In this document: positions 9,451-21,385 of the stretch, one piece after another
Numbering within the stretch: position 1 is the stretch's first letter
How the letters are laid out: the number at the start of each line of letters is the position of its first letter
Origin: Candidatus Fusicatenibacter intestinigallinarum
GTDB lineage: Bacteria; Bacillota; Clostridia; Lachnospirales; Lachnospiraceae
Assembly (NCBI GenBank): GCA_019119555.1
Contig: DWWU01000041.1
Coordinates: 1 to 64,000, forward strand
DNA length: 64,000 bases
Direction of reading: 5' to 3'
Program-made: the position numbers and the translations under genes
The notes under the pieces: generated by a model
Told to the model about the DNA's origin: nothing
Databases searched by the model: none
The model's input: the letters and a program-made list of their open reading frames with translations, nothing else

Positions 9451-11721
9451 ATGAAAACGGACAAAAGGGAAAGAAAGAGGAGGGAAAACAGGGGAGTGCA
9501 GGAACTGGCATTTCTCCTTGCGGGAATCTGCAGCGTTCTTCTGGTGCTGTGGGATCTGCCGTACGTTTTTCTGTCGCCTGCGGTGGCTGTGGCCGCTGTG
9601 CTTCTCTGCGCAGGGCTGTATGCTTTGCGGACTGTCCGTCCGGGATGGATTTTTTACGGAGAAGCAGGCAGTCTTCTGGTCTGCCTTCTGGCAGCCGTCG
9701 TCCGGCGGAGGAAATTTGACCGTCAGATACAGGCGCTTCTCAGAAGTCTGACGGATACCGCCGCCCGGGGAGAAGAAAATGTGACGTTTGCGGCGCTGCT
9801 TCTTTCCGGCGTTCTTGTTGTCCTTTTCTTCCAGATGGAAATGGTATGGAAACAGCACTGGTTTCCTTATCTTGTGACGATGGCGGTTCTTGCAGTGACT
9901 CCTCTGTTTGGGATCAGAATCGGAATGCTGCCGGTGCTTGCGGGACTTGTATTTCAGGTGCTTTTCTGGAGCGTTCACGGCGGAACGCGGAGCTCCCGGG
10001 AGGAAAGAAGGCAGAAAAGAGAAAGAGAGCAGAAAAGAGAACGCCGGCTGAGGGGAAAGTGTACTGCTTTCACAGGTGCGGCTCTTGCAGTTCTGACAGC
10101 AGTTTCCTGCCTGATTACAGCGTTGTGGGGAACAGGGCTTTCCCAGGCAGCCTCCGACGGAGAGGGCTTTCTGTCGCGAAGTGTCCGGAGAATGACAGGG
10201 ATAGCGGAAATTCCCGTCTCTGACGGTCATGTGAGCGGAGGAAACAATTATCGCACGGGAGAAACACAGCTGGAGGTGATTCTTCTGACACAGCCGACGG
10301 AAACCTTGTATCTGAAAGGATTCTCCGGCGGCGACTATACAGGGGGAGAATGGGAACTTGCGGAAGAAGGACCTCTGTTTGATGAAATCGCCAGGGAGCT
10401 TGAGTGGGTGGAATGGGCATCCTGGATCCGGGGAATTTATTCCACTCTTTACTTTTCGATGAATGAAACTACAACGGAACAGATGCCGAGAACAGTATTT
10501 CTGCATCATATCGGACAGAACTACCAGACGCTTTACACGCCGTATTACAGCGGATGGGCGGAGTATAGAAATCTGCAGCAGTCAGGATATGGGTATAACT
10601 ATTACGAGGAAAGTGAGATGGCCATCGACTGGGATAACATTCCTGAAGATTACACAACGGTGAGAGACTGGTACCGTCAGGTGGGAGATACTTATATGGA
10701 AGTGATGCCGGAGACCTATACGCAGGTGCCGGAGAACCTTCTGCCCAGGCTGACGGAACTGTGCGCCCGGAACCCGATGAATTCCCGGGAGGAGGTCACG
10801 GCTTTTCTTCAGACATTGTTCCAGTCAACGCTTTCCTATACCCTGACGCCGGGGAGAGCGCCGCTGAATGAGGATATTGTGGAATACTTCCTGTTCGAAA
10901 GCAGGGAAGGCTACTGTGTTCATTTTACCTCTGCCGCAACGTTGATTTACCGTCTGTATGGGATTCCGGCCCGTTACGCCGCCGGTTATGCGGTTCAGCC
11001 GTCTGCATTTTTGGAACAGGAGGACGGAACATGGAGAGCGAAAGTTACGGACGAATCTGCTCACGCATGGACGGAGCTTTATCTGGAGGAATATGGCTGG
11101 ACGCCCGTGGATGTAACTCCTGCGTCCGACGGAGCGTACCACATATCCTATCCTGGGCTTGATGCAGGAACCCTGGCGGGGCTCTCCGATGGAATACGTC
11201 TTAATCTGAGCGTGTCCTCTGAGACGGCGGGTAGCGCCGGAAGTACAGAGACGGGTAACCGGACAGAAGGCGCCGACGGCTTTGACACGTTCACCATTGA
11301 CCTGTCCGGTTACCACGACCAGATCCTCGTTCTGTCGGCTGTCAGCGTGGAAACGCTGCTTCTTCTTCCTGCTTTTCTGGATTATCGCCGGCTCCGGAGA
11401 AGAAAGCAGATGGAACAGATGAGCTGCCGGAGGATTTTCGGACGCTTCCTGAATATGCTCCATGACGCCGGTCGCCTGACCGGCTGCCAGGGGACAGAGA
11501 AAGATTTCCCTGCCAGACTTGCCCGGGAGATCCCTTCCATGACTTCGGAAGAAGCGAACCGCCTGACGGAGATTGTCCGGCGCGCCGCTTACGGAAAAGA
11601 AGCTCCTTCCCGGGAGGAAACGGAATATGTCCGCGGTCTTTATCTGCGGACTGCCGATCAGCTCTGCGAGGAGCTCAAAGGACTGAAAAAGCTGTGGTTT
11701 CAATATCTGAAAGCATATTAG
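9451..11721 (+). CDS. Transglutaminase-like domain membrane protein (TgpA-type)
   Basis: N-terminal TM block, GYCVHFTSAATLIYRLYGIPARYAAGY...HAWTELYLEEYGWTPVDVTP transglutaminase core; third gene of a moxR-DUF58-TGase operon. Confidence 0.9.
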   Translation: MKTDKRERKRRENRGVQELAFLLAGICSVLLVLWDLPYVFLSPAVAVAAVLLCAGLYALRTVRPGWIFYGEAGSLLVCLLAAVVRRRKFDRQIQALLRSLTDTAARGEENVTFAALLLSGVLVVLFFQMEMVWKQHWFPYLVTMAVLAVTPLFGIRIGMLPVLAGLVFQVLFWSVHGGTRSSREERRQKREREQKRERRLRGKCTAFTGAALAVLTAVSCLITALWGTGLSQAASDGEGFLSRSVRRMTGIAEIPVSDGHVSGGNNYRTGETQLEVILLTQPTETLYLKGFSGGDYTGGEWELAEEGPLFDEIARELEWVEWASWIRGIYSTLYFSMNETTTEQMPRTVFLHHIGQNYQTLYTPYYSGWAEYRNLQQSGYGYNYYEESEMAIDWDNIPEDYTTVRDWYRQVGDTYMEVMPETYTQVPENLLPRLTELCARNPMNSREEVTAFLQTLFQSTLSYTLTPGRAPLNEDIVEYFLFESREGYCVHFTSAATLIYRLYGIPARYAAGYAVQPSAFLEQEDGTWRAKVTDESAHAWTELYLEEYGWTPVDVTPASDGAYHISYPGLDAGTLAGLSDGIRLNLSVSSETAGSAGSTETGNRTEGADGFDTFTIDLSGYHDQILVLSAVSVETLLLLPAFLDYRRLRRRKQMEQMSCRRIFGRFLNMLHDAGRLTGCQGTEKDFPARLAREIPSMTSEEANRLTEIVRRAAYGKEAPSREETEYVRGLYLRTADQLCEELKGLKKLWFQYLKAY

Positions 11722-11723
11722 AG

Positions 11724-11752
11724 GCAACCGTTCAGCCTTCTGAACGGTTACT
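11724..11752. repeat. Family-1 intergenic palindrome
   Basis: GCAACCGTTCAGCCTTCTGAACGGTTACTGT starting 3 nt after the stop codon. Confidence 0.8.
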
Positions 11753-11804
11753 GTCAGAGCTCAGGGCCTGACCGCAACAGGGAGTTTTCTGACAGATGAC
11801 AAAG

Positions 11805-11856
11805 AAAAAAGACGTTCCTTTTCCTGAAGATTACGGAAAAGGAACGTCTTTTTTAA
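11805..11856. terminator. Strong bidirectional terminator between convergent genes
   Basis: AAAAAAGACGTTCCTTTTCC...GGAAAAGGAACGTCTTTTTT. Confidence 0.9.
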
Positions 11857-11890
11857 ATTACGGGAAACTTCGTTCCCTGTTATTTAAAAA
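11854..11890. repeat. Family-4 repeat
   Basis: TTAAATTACGGGAAACTTCGTTCCCTGTTATTTAAAAA, cf. 30222 and 46391. Confidence 0.6.
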
Positions 11891-11928
11891 GGTTTGATTT
11901 CGGCCTGCCTGCCGGATGTCTGATCCGG

Positions 11929-14900
11929 TCAGGCATCTTTCTCAAGCTCTGCCGCAAGATTCTTGTTAGCGGTGGAGAGCATCAGTTTAATACGGTTCAG
12001 CTGATTTACCTCGGATGCACCGGGGTCATAATCGACAGCCACGATATTTGCTTTCGGATATTCTTTCCGGATCGCTTTGATAACGCCCTTGCCGACGATA
12101 TGGTTCGGCAGACATGCGAACGGCTGCGTACATACGATGTTGAAAACGCCGCTGTGAATCAGCTCCATCATCTCGCCGGTCAGGAACCATCCTTCGCCGG
12201 TCTGGTTTCCGACGGACACGATCGGCGAAGCGTAACGTGCCAGATCCTGGATGCGTGCCGGCGGATCGAAATGTCTGCTCTTTTTGAATTCGTCCACTGC
12301 CGCGCTGCGCAGCCAGTCAATGGCTTTCAGCCCGGCGTTTGACAGCATTGCCGTTGATTTCTTTGCTCCGAGATACTCCGCCTTGAAATTGGAGTTGTAA
12401 AAGCTGTAGCAGAAGAAGTCGATCAGATCCGGGACCACTGCCTCCGCGCCTTCCTTCTCCAGAAGTTCCGCCAGATGATTGTTGGCTGCCGGAAGAAATT
12501 TTACGAGAATCTCACCGACGATTCCGACCCGCGGTTTCTTTTCATCGGTAATCGGAATATTGTCAAAATCACGGATCATTGTGCGGCAGATCTGTTTGAA
12601 CCGGTTGTGGCTCATACGTTTGCCTGAGACAAATTCGATACAGATCTTTTCCCATTTTTTATGTAACCGGTCGGTGGTTCCTTTTTTCTGCTCGTAGGGG
12701 CGCATCCGGTAGGTACACCGCATCATGATATCGCCGAACTCAGCCGCATAACACAGACGGCGTGCCAGCTCCGGAGTGATTTTGAATCCCGGATTCTCCT
12801 CAAGACCGCTCAGGTTTACTGAGATCACAGGAATCTGAGCCATATCTGCTTTCTCCAGGGCTCTCCGGATGAATCCGATGTAATTGGATGCACGGCATCC
12901 GCCGCCGGTCTGGCTCATAATCACGGCCACGCGGTTCAGATCGTATTTCCCTGACAGCAGCGCCTGCATAATCTGACCGACCACCATCAGAGACGGATAG
13001 CAGGCATCATTGTTGACGTATTTCAGACCCACATCTACGGCTTCCTTGTTGTCGTTGGGAAGCACTTCCAGATGGTAGCCGCAGGCGTTGAATGCCGGCT
13101 GCAGCAGATTAAAGTGGATCGGCGACATCTGAGGACAGAGGATCGTGTAATCCTTCCGCATCTCTTTTGTGAACACCGGTTTCTTGATGGACGCCGGAAG
13201 AATATCTCTCGGTTCGTCCTTTTTCTCATGGGCGCGGATTGCAGCCAGCAGAGAACGGACACGGATACGGGCGGCGCCCAGGTTGTTGACCTCGTCGATC
13301 TTCAGGCAGGTGTAAATTTTGCCGCTGTTGGTCAGGATTTCGTAGACCTGATCCGTGGTAACCGCATCGAGACCGCAGCCGAAAGAATTCAGCTGAATCA
13401 GATCCAGATTCTCCTGCGTCTTTACAAAATTGGCCGCCGCATACAGGCGTGTGTGATACATCCACTGGTCATTGACGCGAAGCGGCCGCTCCAGCGGAGC
13501 CAGATGGGAGACAGAATCCTCCGTCAGAACACACAGGCCATAGGAGTTGATCATATCCGGGATTCCGTGATGGATTTCCGGATCGATATGGTAAGGACGT
13601 CCCGCCAGCACGATACCGCGGCGTCCGGTTTCTTTCATATAGCGAAGAGTTTCCTCTCCCTTTTTCTGAATGTCCCTGCGCGCCCGGGCAAGCTCCTGCC
13701 ATGCCGCGTGAACGGCAGCCCGGACTTCCTGCTCCGGAATTGCGGAAAACTCTTTTACCAGGCCATCCGCCGCAATGGACTCACTGGTCAGGGCAAGGAA
13801 CGGATTGCGGAACACAATGGTCGGATCGTTCAGTTCATCCACGTTGTTTTTGATGTTCTCCGCATAGGAGGTGACGATCGGACAGTTGTAGTGGTTGACG
13901 GCATCCGGAAATTCATTCCGCTCGTAAGGAATGCAGGGATAAAAGATAAATTTGACCCCATGTTTCAGCAGCCAGGTCACATGTCCGTGGGCGAGCTTCG
14001 CCGGATAGCATTCGGACTCGCTGGGGATGGATTCGATGCCGAGCTCATAAATTTTTCTGGTGGAGGTTGGCGAAAGTACAACCTGATACTTCAGTTTCGT
14101 AAAGAAAGTGAACCAGAACGGATAGTTTTCAAACATGTTCAGCACACGGGGGATTCCCACTTTTCCGCGGACAGCTTCGTCTTCCGGAAGCGGGGTATAT
14201 CCGAAGATCGTCTTGTATTTGTACTCAAACAGGTTCGGAATATGATCCTTGTTCTTTTCCTTTCCGATTCCGCGCTCACAGCGGTTGCCGCTGATGTACT
14301 GGCGTCCGCCGGAAAACTTATTGATGGTCAGACGGCAGTTGTTGGTGCAGCCTTTGCAGTTAGCCATCGTTGTGGAATATTTCAGCGTATTGATCTTTTC
14401 GATCGGAAGCATCGTGGTTTCTTTGTCTGTGCTGTAGCGCTCCCGTGCGATCAGCGCGGCGCCGAACGCTCCCATGATTCCGGCAATGTCCGGACGGATC
14501 GCTTCGCAGTCAGCAATGCGCTCAAAGCTCCGGAGCACTGCGTCGTTATAGAAAGTACCGCCCTGGACAACAATATGACGGCCAAGCTCTGTCGCATCGG
14601 AAACCTTGATGACTTTATACAGTGCGTTTTTGATTACCGAGTAGGCAAGACCGGCGGAGATATCTGCAACGGACGCGCCTTCTTTCTGCGCCTGCTTCAC
14701 CTTTGAGTTCATAAATACGGTACACCGTGTTCCAAGATCGATGGGATGTTTTGCAAACAGGGCTTCATGGGCGAAATCCTGAACGCTGTAGTTCAGCGAC
14801 TGGGCAAAGTTTTCAATGAAAGAGCCGCAGCCGGAGGAACATGCCTCATTCAGCTGCACGCTGTCGACGGTGCCGTTTTTGATCTTGATACATTTCATAT

Positions 14901-16176
14901 CCTGTCCGCCGATATCAAGGATACAGTCCACTTCCGGATCAAAGAACGCAGCCGCATAATAATGAGAGATCGTCTCCACCTCGCCCTCGTCCAGCAGAAG
15001 CGCGGCTTTGATCAGCGCCTCTCCGTAGCCGGTGGAGCAGGAGTAAGCGATATGTGCGCTGTCCGGCATCTGCTCATAGATTTCCTGAATGGCGCGGATG
15101 GAAGTTGCCAGAGGATTTCCGTTATTGTTGCTGTAGAAAGAATACAGCAGGGAACCGTCCTCGCCCACAAGCGCTGCTTTTGTGGTGGTGGAGCCGGCGT
15201 CAATGCCCAGATAGCAGTTTCCCTCATAAGTGGAGAGATCGGCGGTAGCCACATTGTTGACGCTCTGGCGCTCCAGAAACCTGTCGTAATCCTCCTGGGT
15301 GGCAAACAGAGGCTCCATACGGGCAACCTCGAACTCCAGGGTAACCTTTTCCTCCATGCGCTTCTGAAGCGCAGACAGGGATACGGAAACTTTCTCATCT
15401 GCGTTCATCGCGGAGCCCATCGCTGCAAACAGATGGGAATTTTCCGGAGCGATTGTGTGTTCCTCATCCAGTTTCAGCGTGCGGACAAACGCCGCTTTCA
15501 GCTCGGAAAGAAAGTGCAGCGGACCTCCGAGAAACGCCACATGGCCGCGGATCGGCTTTCCGCAGGCAAGACCGGAGATGGTCTGGTTGACAACCGCCTG
15601 GAAAATGGACGCCGCAAGGTCTTCCTTGGTGGCGCCGTCATTGATCAGCGGCTGAATATCGGTCTTTGCGAACACGCCGCAGCGCGCGGCGATCGGGTAG
15701 ATGGCCCTGTATTTTTTTGCGTATTCATTCAGGCCGGTTGCGTCGCACTGAAGCAGGGAAGCCATCTGGTCGATGAAGGAGCCGGTTCCGCCGGCACAGA
15801 TTCCGTTCATACGCTGCTCCACATTGCCGCCCTCAAAATAAATGATTTTTGCATCCTCACCGCCCAGCTCGATGGCCACGTCTGTCTGCGGAGCCAGCGC
15901 CTTCAGAGAAGTGGATACGGCGATGACTTCCTGGACAAACGGTATTTCCAGATGCTTTGCCAGGGTAAGACCGCCGGAGCCGGTGATGACCGGATGCAGT
16001 GTATGTTCACCGATCTGCTCATATGCTTTCCTGAGCAGATGGGCCAGTGTCTCCTGGATATTGGCGTAGTGACGCTCATAGTCGGAAAACAGAAGGTTCT
16101 GCGCTTCATCCAGAATGGCGATTTTTACGGTGGTGGAACCGATGTCGATTCCAAGATTGTATGTTTTTTCGTTCAT
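11929..16176 (-). CDS. 2-hydroxyacyl-CoA dehydratase activase / dehydratase-like fusion (tandem BadF/BcrA ATPase domains + DUF2229 + HgdB-like region)
   Basis: Two [21 protein letters not shown] ATPase motifs, [22 protein letters not shown], 1415 aa. Confidence 0.88.
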   Translation of the reverse strand: MNEKTYNLGIDIGSTTVKIAILDEAQNLLFSDYERHYANIQETLAHLLRKAYEQIGEHTLHPVITGSGGLTLAKHLEIPFVQEVIAVSTSLKALAPQTDVAIELGGEDAKIIYFEGGNVEQRMNGICAGGTGSFIDQMASLLQCDATGLNEYAKKYRAIYPIAARCGVFAKTDIQPLINDGATKEDLAASIFQAVVNQTISGLACGKPIRGHVAFLGGPLHFLSELKAAFVRTLKLDEEHTIAPENSHLFAAMGSAMNADEKVSVSLSALQKRMEEKVTLEFEVARMEPLFATQEDYDRFLERQSVNNVATADLSTYEGNCYLGIDAGSTTTKAALVGEDGSLLYSFYSNNNGNPLATSIRAIQEIYEQMPDSAHIAYSCSTGYGEALIKAALLLDEGEVETISHYYAAAFFDPEVDCILDIGGQDMKCIKIKNGTVDSVQLNEACSSGCGSFIENFAQSLNYSVQDFAHEALFAKHPIDLGTRCTVFMNSKVKQAQKEGASVADISAGLAYSVIKNALYKVIKVSDATELGRHIVVQGGTFYNDAVLRSFERIADCEAIRPDIAGIMGAFGAALIARERYSTDKETTMLPIEKINTLKYSTTMANCKGCTNNCRLTINKFSGGRQYISGNRCERGIGKEKNKDHIPNLFEYKYKTIFGYTPLPEDEAVRGKVGIPRVLNMFENYPFWFTFFTKLKYQVVLSPTSTRKIYELGIESIPSESECYPAKLAHGHVTWLLKHGVKFIFYPCIPYERNEFPDAVNHYNCPIVTSYAENIKNNVDELNDPTIVFRNPFLALTSESIAADGLVKEFSAIPEQEVRAAVHAAWQELARARRDIQKKGEETLRYMKETGRRGIVLAGRPYHIDPEIHHGIPDMINSYGLCVLTEDSVSHLAPLERPLRVNDQWMYHTRLYAAANFVKTQENLDLIQLNSFGCGLDAVTTDQVYEILTNSGKIYTCLKIDEVNNLGAARIRVRSLLAAIRAHEKKDEPRDILPASIKKPVFTKEMRKDYTILCPQMSPIHFNLLQPAFNACGYHLEVLPNDNKEAVDVGLKYVNNDACYPSLMVVGQIMQALLSGKYDLNRVAVIMSQTGGGCRASNYIGFIRRALEKADMAQIPVISVNLSGLEENPGFKITPELARRLCYAAEFGDIMMRCTYRMRPYEQKKGTTDRLHKKWEKICIEFVSGKRMSHNRFKQICRTMIRDFDNIPITDEKKPRVGIVGEILVKFLPAANNHLAELLEKEGAEAVVPDLIDFFCYSFYNSNFKAEYLGAKKSTAMLSNAGLKAIDWLRSAAVDEFKKSRHFDPPARIQDLARYASPIVSVGNQTGEGWFLTGEMMELIHSGVFNIVCTQPFACLPNHIVGKGVIKAIRKEYPKANIVAVDYDPGASEVNQLNRIKLMLSTANKNLAAELEKDA

Positions 16177-16326
16177 AGATGCTCATTCTCCTTACTAAAT
16201 TCCATGACATCAGAATAAGTGCTCCGGTGTGAATTCCCGTAAAAAAACAGGATTGCCGACCGTCCGAAGACAGTGGCAATGATGAGGAATCCGCACAGAG
16301 CGCTATATTAAGTAGGAATCGTACAC

Positions 16327-16355
16327 ATTATACGACAAAAGCCGAGGAAATACAA
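16327..16355 (-). promoter_or_regulatory. Promoter TTGTAT-N17-TATAAT (minus strand)
   Basis: Hexamers read on the minus strand, about 150 nt upstream of the 1415-aa ORF. Confidence 0.5.
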
Positions 16356-16495
16356 ATGGAAAAACCAGGCGTCAATCTTATTTTTTTATAAAATGTGCAT
16401 AAAGGGAAGAGAGAAGCGTCAGTGAAAACTGTCAGAAACAGCGCCCCAATTCCTGTTCTGGCAACCGTGCGGGTATCCGGCCATTGAAAATTTTA

Positions 16496-16524
16496 TTGAA
16501 AATTGTGCGGGGAGACGGTATAAT
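16496..16524 (+). promoter_or_regulatory. Promoter TTGAAA-N17-TATAAT upstream of tgt
   Basis: Near-consensus sigma-A promoter about 75 nt before the tgt ATG. Confidence 0.75.
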
Positions 16525-16598
16525 AGGGAGAATGTATACCTGCGGAAGAAGGATCTGTCCGTTCCGCGGCGGATTTTTGAAGAGAAAGGACGTTTTGG

Positions 16599-17741
16599 AT
16601 GGGAAAGTATAGAATTCTGGCGGAGGAAGGACGTGCAAAGAGAGCGGAGTTTGAGACGGTTCACGGGACGATTCAGACGCCGGTGTTTATGAATGTGGGG
16701 ACGGCGGCGGCAATCAAGGGCGCGGTTTCCACAATGGATCTGCAGGAGATCAAGACACAGGTGGAGCTGTCGAACACGTACCATCTTCATGTGCGGCCGG
16801 GAGATGAGATCGTGAAAAAAATGGGAGGCCTGCACAAGTTTATGGTCTGGGACAAACCGATTCTTACAGATTCCGGCGGGTTTCAGGTGTTCTCTCTGGC
16901 CGGACTGAGGAAGATTAAGGAGGAAGGCGTTTATTTCAACTCCCATGTGGACGGACGCAAAATTTTCATGGGGCCGGAGGAGAGCATGCAGATTCAGTCG
17001 AATCTGGCGTCAACGATCGCGATGGCGTTTGACGAGTGCCCTTCCAGCGTCGCCGACAGAAAGTATGTGCAGGATTCGGTGGACCGGACGGCGCGGTGGC
17101 TGCTTCGCTGCAAAAAGAAGATGCAGGAGCTGAATCAGCGCGAGGATACGATCAATCCGCATCAGATGCTGTTCGGGATCAACCAAGGGGCGATCTATGC
17201 GGATATCCGGATCGATCACGCGAAAAGGATCCGTGAGATGGATCTGGACGGTTATGCGGTCGGCGGTCTTGCGGTCGGTGAAAGTCATGAGGAAATGTAC
17301 CATATTCTGGAAGAAGTGGTTCCCTATCTCCCGAAGGACAAGCCGACGTATCTGATGGGCGTCGGAACGCCGGCGAATATTCTGGAAGGGGTGGAACGGG
17401 GCATTGACTTTTTTGACTGCGTATACCCCAGCAGAAACGGACGGCACGGACATGTTTATACCAACAGCGGCAAGCTGAATCTGTTCAACCAGAAATACGA
17501 GCTGGATCCCCGCCCCATCGAGGAAGGCTGCCAGTGTCCGGCCTGCCGTCATTACAGCAGGGCGTACATCCGCCATCTGCTGAAGGCGAAAGAGATGCTG
17601 GGTATGCGGCTCTGTGTTCTGCACAACCTGTATTTCTACAATAATATGATGGAAGAAATCCGCACCGCTCTGGAGGAAGGCCGTTTTGCGGAGTACAAGC
17701 GGGCGAAACTGGATGGCATGATGGAATCCTCCGGCCGTTGA
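16599..17741 (+). CDS. tgt: Queuine tRNA-ribosyltransferase
   Basis: ILTDSGGFQVFSL, CQCPACRHYSRAYIRHL zinc motif. Confidence 0.95.
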   Translation: MGKYRILAEEGRAKRAEFETVHGTIQTPVFMNVGTAAAIKGAVSTMDLQEIKTQVELSNTYHLHVRPGDEIVKKMGGLHKFMVWDKPILTDSGGFQVFSLAGLRKIKEEGVYFNSHVDGRKIFMGPEESMQIQSNLASTIAMAFDECPSSVADRKYVQDSVDRTARWLLRCKKKMQELNQREDTINPHQMLFGINQGAIYADIRIDHAKRIREMDLDGYAVGGLAVGESHEEMYHILEEVVPYLPKDKPTYLMGVGTPANILEGVERGIDFFDCVYPSRNGRHGHVYTNSGKLNLFNQKYELDPRPIEEGCQCPACRHYSRAYIRHLLKAKEMLGMRLCVLHNLYFYNNMMEEIRTALEEGRFAEYKRAKLDGMMESSGR

Positions 17742-17768
17742 AAATCGCTTCGCGATGGGCCGGATGCC
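17738..17768. repeat. Family-5 repeat (TTGAAAATCGCTTCGCGATGGGCCGGATGCC); supplies the tgt stop codon
   Basis: Same words at 30093, 62676 (reverse), 25524, 50111 and 16472. Confidence 0.7.
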
Positions 17769-17790
17769 TGCAGGAACCATACTTTCATAC

Positions 17791-17815
17791 GGTTTGTACA
17801 GGGAATGCACAGACC
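17791..17815 (-). repeat. Family-2 hairpin (reverse orientation)
   Basis: Reverse complement GGTCTGTGCATTCCCTGTACAAACC; matches 38825 and 61454. Confidence 0.65.
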
Positions 17816-17859
17816 TGACTGCATGGCAGCCCATTTTTAAACAAAATTCCAGAAAAGGG

Positions 17860-17888
17860 TTGCCGAAACGGCAAATATTGTGTATTAT
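17860..17888 (+). promoter_or_regulatory. Promoter TTGCCG-N17-TATTAT upstream of yajC
   Basis: Hexamers and 17-nt spacing. Confidence 0.55.
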
Positions 17889-17946
17889 GGATATAGTTTT
17901 TTCCGATATGGGGAAAGCGAGTTGTTAAAAAGCAGGAGGAATGGAA

Positions 17947-18309
17947 ATGTTAATTGCAAGCAGCAGTTCTGCTTCGGGCGCATATGGCATGGGTTCAATG
18001 CTGATCTGGATTGTTGTCATGATCGCCATGTTCTATTTTCTGCTGATTCGTCCGCAGAAAAAAGAGCAGAAAAAGGTACAGGCAATGCTCAGCGAGATGG
18101 CAGTAGGTGATGCAGTTGTCACTACGGGAGGATTCTACGGAATCATTATTGATATTACAGAGGAAGACGTGATCGTCGAGTTTGGAAATAACAAAAACTG
18201 CCGGATTCCGATGCGCAAGAGCGCAATCGCTGAGGTGGAAAAGCCGGAGCTGGCTACTTCCGAGACCAAGGACAAGGAAGAAAAGAAAAAGGACGAAAAA
18301 AAGAAATAA
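17947..18309 (+). CDS. yajC: Preprotein translocase subunit YajC
   Basis: Single TM then LIRPQKKEQKKVQAMLSEMAVGDAVVTTGGFYG; second ATG chosen for SD spacing. Confidence 0.93.
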   Translation: MLIASSSSASGAYGMGSMLIWIVVMIAMFYFLLIRPQKKEQKKVQAMLSEMAVGDAVVTTGGFYGIIIDITEEDVIVEFGNNKNCRIPMRKSAIAEVEKPELATSETKDKEEKKKDEKKK

Positions 18310-18347
18310 ATCTGCGGAACAGTTACACAAAATAATACTGCAGAATC

Positions 18348-18398
18348 ATGTATGGCGCCACGAAATTTTCAGTGTTGTGGCGCCATATTTGCTTTTTA
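18348..18398 (+). terminator. Intrinsic terminator after yajC
   Basis: TATGGCGCCAC...GTGGCGCCATA then TTTGCTTTTTAT. Confidence 0.85.
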
Positions 18399-18410
18399 TA
18401 CAAATTTTTA

Positions 18411-18439
18411 TTGAAATCACCCTAAAAATGCCGTATTAT
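18411..18439 (+). promoter_or_regulatory. Promoter TTGAAA-N17-TATTAT upstream of leuB
   Basis: Hexamers and 17-nt spacing. Confidence 0.65.
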
Positions 18440-18476
18440 ATAACCTAAGAATTCTTTGAGGAAAGAGGTAGAGGTT

Positions 18477-19565
18477 ATGGAATATCGGATTGGACTGATT
18501 CATGGAGACGGCATAGGACCGGAGATTGTCGGTGAGGCAAAGAAGGTTCTGGATGCCGTTTCTTACGTATATGGGCATACTTTTGATTATACGAATCTTC
18601 TTCTGGGCGGCGCGTCCATTGACGCCTGCGGAGTTCCGCTGACCGACGAGACAGTCGCAGAGGCGAAGCGTTGTGACGCCGTGCTGATGGGTTCCATCGG
18701 CGGCGATGCCAAAACTTCCCCGTGGTATCAGCTTCCCCCGGAGAAACGTCCGGAGGCCGGGCTGCTTCGGATCCGTAAGGAACTGGGACTGTTTGCAAAC
18801 CTGCGTCCCGCGTATCTCTATGAAGAACTGAAAGATGCGTGCCCGCTGAAACCGGAGATTATAGCTGACGGTTTTGACCTGGTCATCATGCGGGAACTGA
18901 CCGGAGGCCTGTATTTCGGCGAACGGAAGACGGTTGTGGAGAACGGTGTGAGAAAGGCTGTGGATACTCTGACATATAATGAAAATGAGATCCGCCGCAT
19001 TGCAATCCGTGCCTTCGATATCGCAAGGAAGAGAAGGAGAAAAGTGACAAGCGTGGACAAGGCAAATGTTCTGGATTCTTCCCGCCTCTGGAGAGCGGTT
19101 GTGGAGGAAGTCGCAGGAGATTATCCGGACGTATCCCTGGAGCATATGCTGGTGGATAACTGCGCGATGCAGCTGGTTCGTGACCCTGCTCAGTTTGACG
19201 TGATTCTGACGGAAAATATGTTCGGAGATATTCTTTCGGATGAGGCCAGCATGGTAACCGGATCGATCGGAATGCTGTCGTCCGCCAGCCTGAATGAGAC
19301 CAGTTTCGGCCTTTATGAGCCCAGTCATGGCTCTGCTCCGGACATTGCCGGGAAGAATATCGCCAACCCGATCGCAACGGTGCTTTCCGCTGCGATGCTG
19401 CTCCGGTATTCTCTGAATCTGGATGCGGAAGCGGACGCTGTGGAGCGTGCGGTGAAGTGCGTTCTGGAAAAGGGATACCGCACGGTGGATATTATGTCCG
19501 ACGGATGCACGCAGGTTTCCACGACGGAAATGGGAGATCTTCTGGTGAAGGAAATCCGGAAATGA
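18477..19565 (+). CDS. leuB: 3-isopropylmalate dehydrogenase
   Basis: [24 protein letters not shown]-like [33 protein letters not shown]. Confidence 0.94.
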   Translation: MEYRIGLIHGDGIGPEIVGEAKKVLDAVSYVYGHTFDYTNLLLGGASIDACGVPLTDETVAEAKRCDAVLMGSIGGDAKTSPWYQLPPEKRPEAGLLRIRKELGLFANLRPAYLYEELKDACPLKPEIIADGFDLVIMRELTGGLYFGERKTVVENGVRKAVDTLTYNENEIRRIAIRAFDIARKRRRKVTSVDKANVLDSSRLWRAVVEEVAGDYPDVSLEHMLVDNCAMQLVRDPAQFDVILTENMFGDILSDEASMVTGSIGMLSSASLNETSFGLYEPSHGSAPDIAGKNIANPIATVLSAAMLLRYSLNLDAEADAVERAVKCVLEKGYRTVDIMSDGCTQVSTTEMGDLLVKEIRK

Positions 19566-19666
19566 CAGTTGAAAGCAATGGAGGTTTCTGTGAAACAGCC
19601 GCCGGAACAGGCAGAAAGGTTCCGCGGCAGCCGCAGAACGGCCAATGACGTAAGGAGGAGAAGAAA

Positions 19667-21334
19667 ATGAAAAGTGATGCAGTGAAGAAAGGAATTGCTC
19701 AGTCACCGCAGCGTTCGCTGCTGCGTGCGCTGGGATTGTCTGAAGAGGAACTGAAAAAACCGCTGGTAGGAATCGTCAGCTCCTATAATGAGATTGTACC
19801 CGGCCATATGAATCTGGATAAGATCACGGAGGCCGTTAAAATGGGTGTTGCGATGGCCGGAGGAGTGCCGATTGTTTTTCCGGCAATTGCTGTCTGCGAC
19901 GGAATCGCGATGGGACATATCGGAATGAAATATTCCCTGGTTACCCGTGACCTGATCGCGGATTCCACGGAATGTATGGCGACGGCACATCAGTTTGACG
20001 CGCTGGTATGCATTCCAAACTGTGATAAAAACGTGCCGGGCCTTCTGATGGCTGCGGCAAGAATCAACGTACCTACCGTATTTGTGAGCGGCGGTCCGAT
20101 GCTGGCGGGACGGGTAAAAGGAAACAAAACCAGCCTTTCCAGTATGTTTGAGGCGGTCGGCTCCTACGCGGCCGGAACCATGACGGAAGAGGATGTTATG
20201 GAATTCGAGTGCAAAACATGTCCGACCTGCGGTTCCTGCTCCGGTATGTATACGGCGAACAGCATGAACTGCCTGACCGAAGTGCTTGGAATGGGACTGA
20301 AAGGAAACGGAACCATCCCGGCTGTATATTCCGAACGTCTGGTGCTGGCAAAACAGGCAGGCATGAAGGTAATGGAACTGCTGGAAAAGAATATCCGCCC
20401 CAGCGATATTCTGACCCAAGATGCGTTTATGAACGCTCTGACTGTGGATATGGCTCTTGGATGCTCCACCAACAGTATGCTTCACCTTCCGGCAATCGCC
20501 CATGAGGCTGGCGTGGAGCTGAATCCGGAGATTGCAAACGCAATCAGCGAGAAGACCCCGAACCTGTGCCATCTGGCTCCGGCGGGGCACACCTATATCG
20601 AAGAGCTGAACGAGGCCGGCGGTGTTTACGCAGTGATGAACGAACTGAACAAACTGGGGCTGATCCATACAGACTGTATGACTGTGACAGGAAAGACAGT
20701 GGGAGAAAATATTGAGGGATGCGTCAACAAAAATCCGGATGTGATTCGTCCGGTGGAGAATCCGTACAGCAAAACCGGCGGAATCGCTGTTCTGAAGGGA
20801 AATCTGGCTCCGGAGACGGCTGTCGTCAAACGTTCCGCAGTCTGCGATGAGATGCTGGTGCATGAAGGACCTGCCCGCGTGTTTGACTGCGAGGAGGATG
20901 CGATCGAGGCGATCCGCGGAGGAAAAATCGTTCCCGGCGATGTGGTCGTGATCCGCTACGAGGGTCCGAAAGGCGGTCCGGGCATGAGAGAAATGCTGAA
21001 TCCTACCAGTGCGATTGCAGGCATGGGACTTGGCGACACGGTTGCGCTGATCACGGACGGACGGTTTTCGGGAGCGTCCCGCGGCGCATCCATCGGCCAT
21101 GTATGTCCGGAAGCGGCAGTGGGCGGACCGATTGCTCTGGTACAGGAAGGCGACCTGATTCGGATCAATATCCCGGAGCATTCTCTGGAGCTGGCAGTCG
21201 ACGAGGAGGAACTTGCAAGAAGAAAAGCGGAGTGGAAGCCCCGCAAACCGTCCGTAACCACCGGTTATCTGGGAAGGTACGCGAAGATGGTGACAAGCGC
21301 CAGAAGGGGAGCGATTCTTGAGATTCCTGACTAA
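19667..21334 (+). CDS. ilvD: Dihydroxy-acid dehydratase
   Basis: [55 protein letters not shown]. Confidence 0.96.
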   Translation: MKSDAVKKGIAQSPQRSLLRALGLSEEELKKPLVGIVSSYNEIVPGHMNLDKITEAVKMGVAMAGGVPIVFPAIAVCDGIAMGHIGMKYSLVTRDLIADSTECMATAHQFDALVCIPNCDKNVPGLLMAAARINVPTVFVSGGPMLAGRVKGNKTSLSSMFEAVGSYAAGTMTEEDVMEFECKTCPTCGSCSGMYTANSMNCLTEVLGMGLKGNGTIPAVYSERLVLAKQAGMKVMELLEKNIRPSDILTQDAFMNALTVDMALGCSTNSMLHLPAIAHEAGVELNPEIANAISEKTPNLCHLAPAGHTYIEELNEAGGVYAVMNELNKLGLIHTDCMTVTGKTVGENIEGCVNKNPDVIRPVENPYSKTGGIAVLKGNLAPETAVVKRSAVCDEMLVHEGPARVFDCEEDAIEAIRGGKIVPGDVVVIRYEGPKGGPGMREMLNPTSAIAGMGLGDTVALITDGRFSGASRGASIGHVCPEAAVGGPIALVQEGDLIRINIPEHSLELAVDEEELARRKAEWKPRKPSVTTGYLGRYAKMVTSARRGAILEIPD

Positions 21335-21385
21335 TGCGGCGGACAGAACTGTTACTGTAAAACAGATGGAGAGGAGAGTGGAACC

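Noticed and set aside
18310-18476. T-box or leucine attenuator upstream of leuB, and similar leaders for ilvD/serC
   Set aside because: The hairpin at 18348 is the yajC terminator, the leuB promoter lies after it leaving a very short leader, and no T-box motif was seen.
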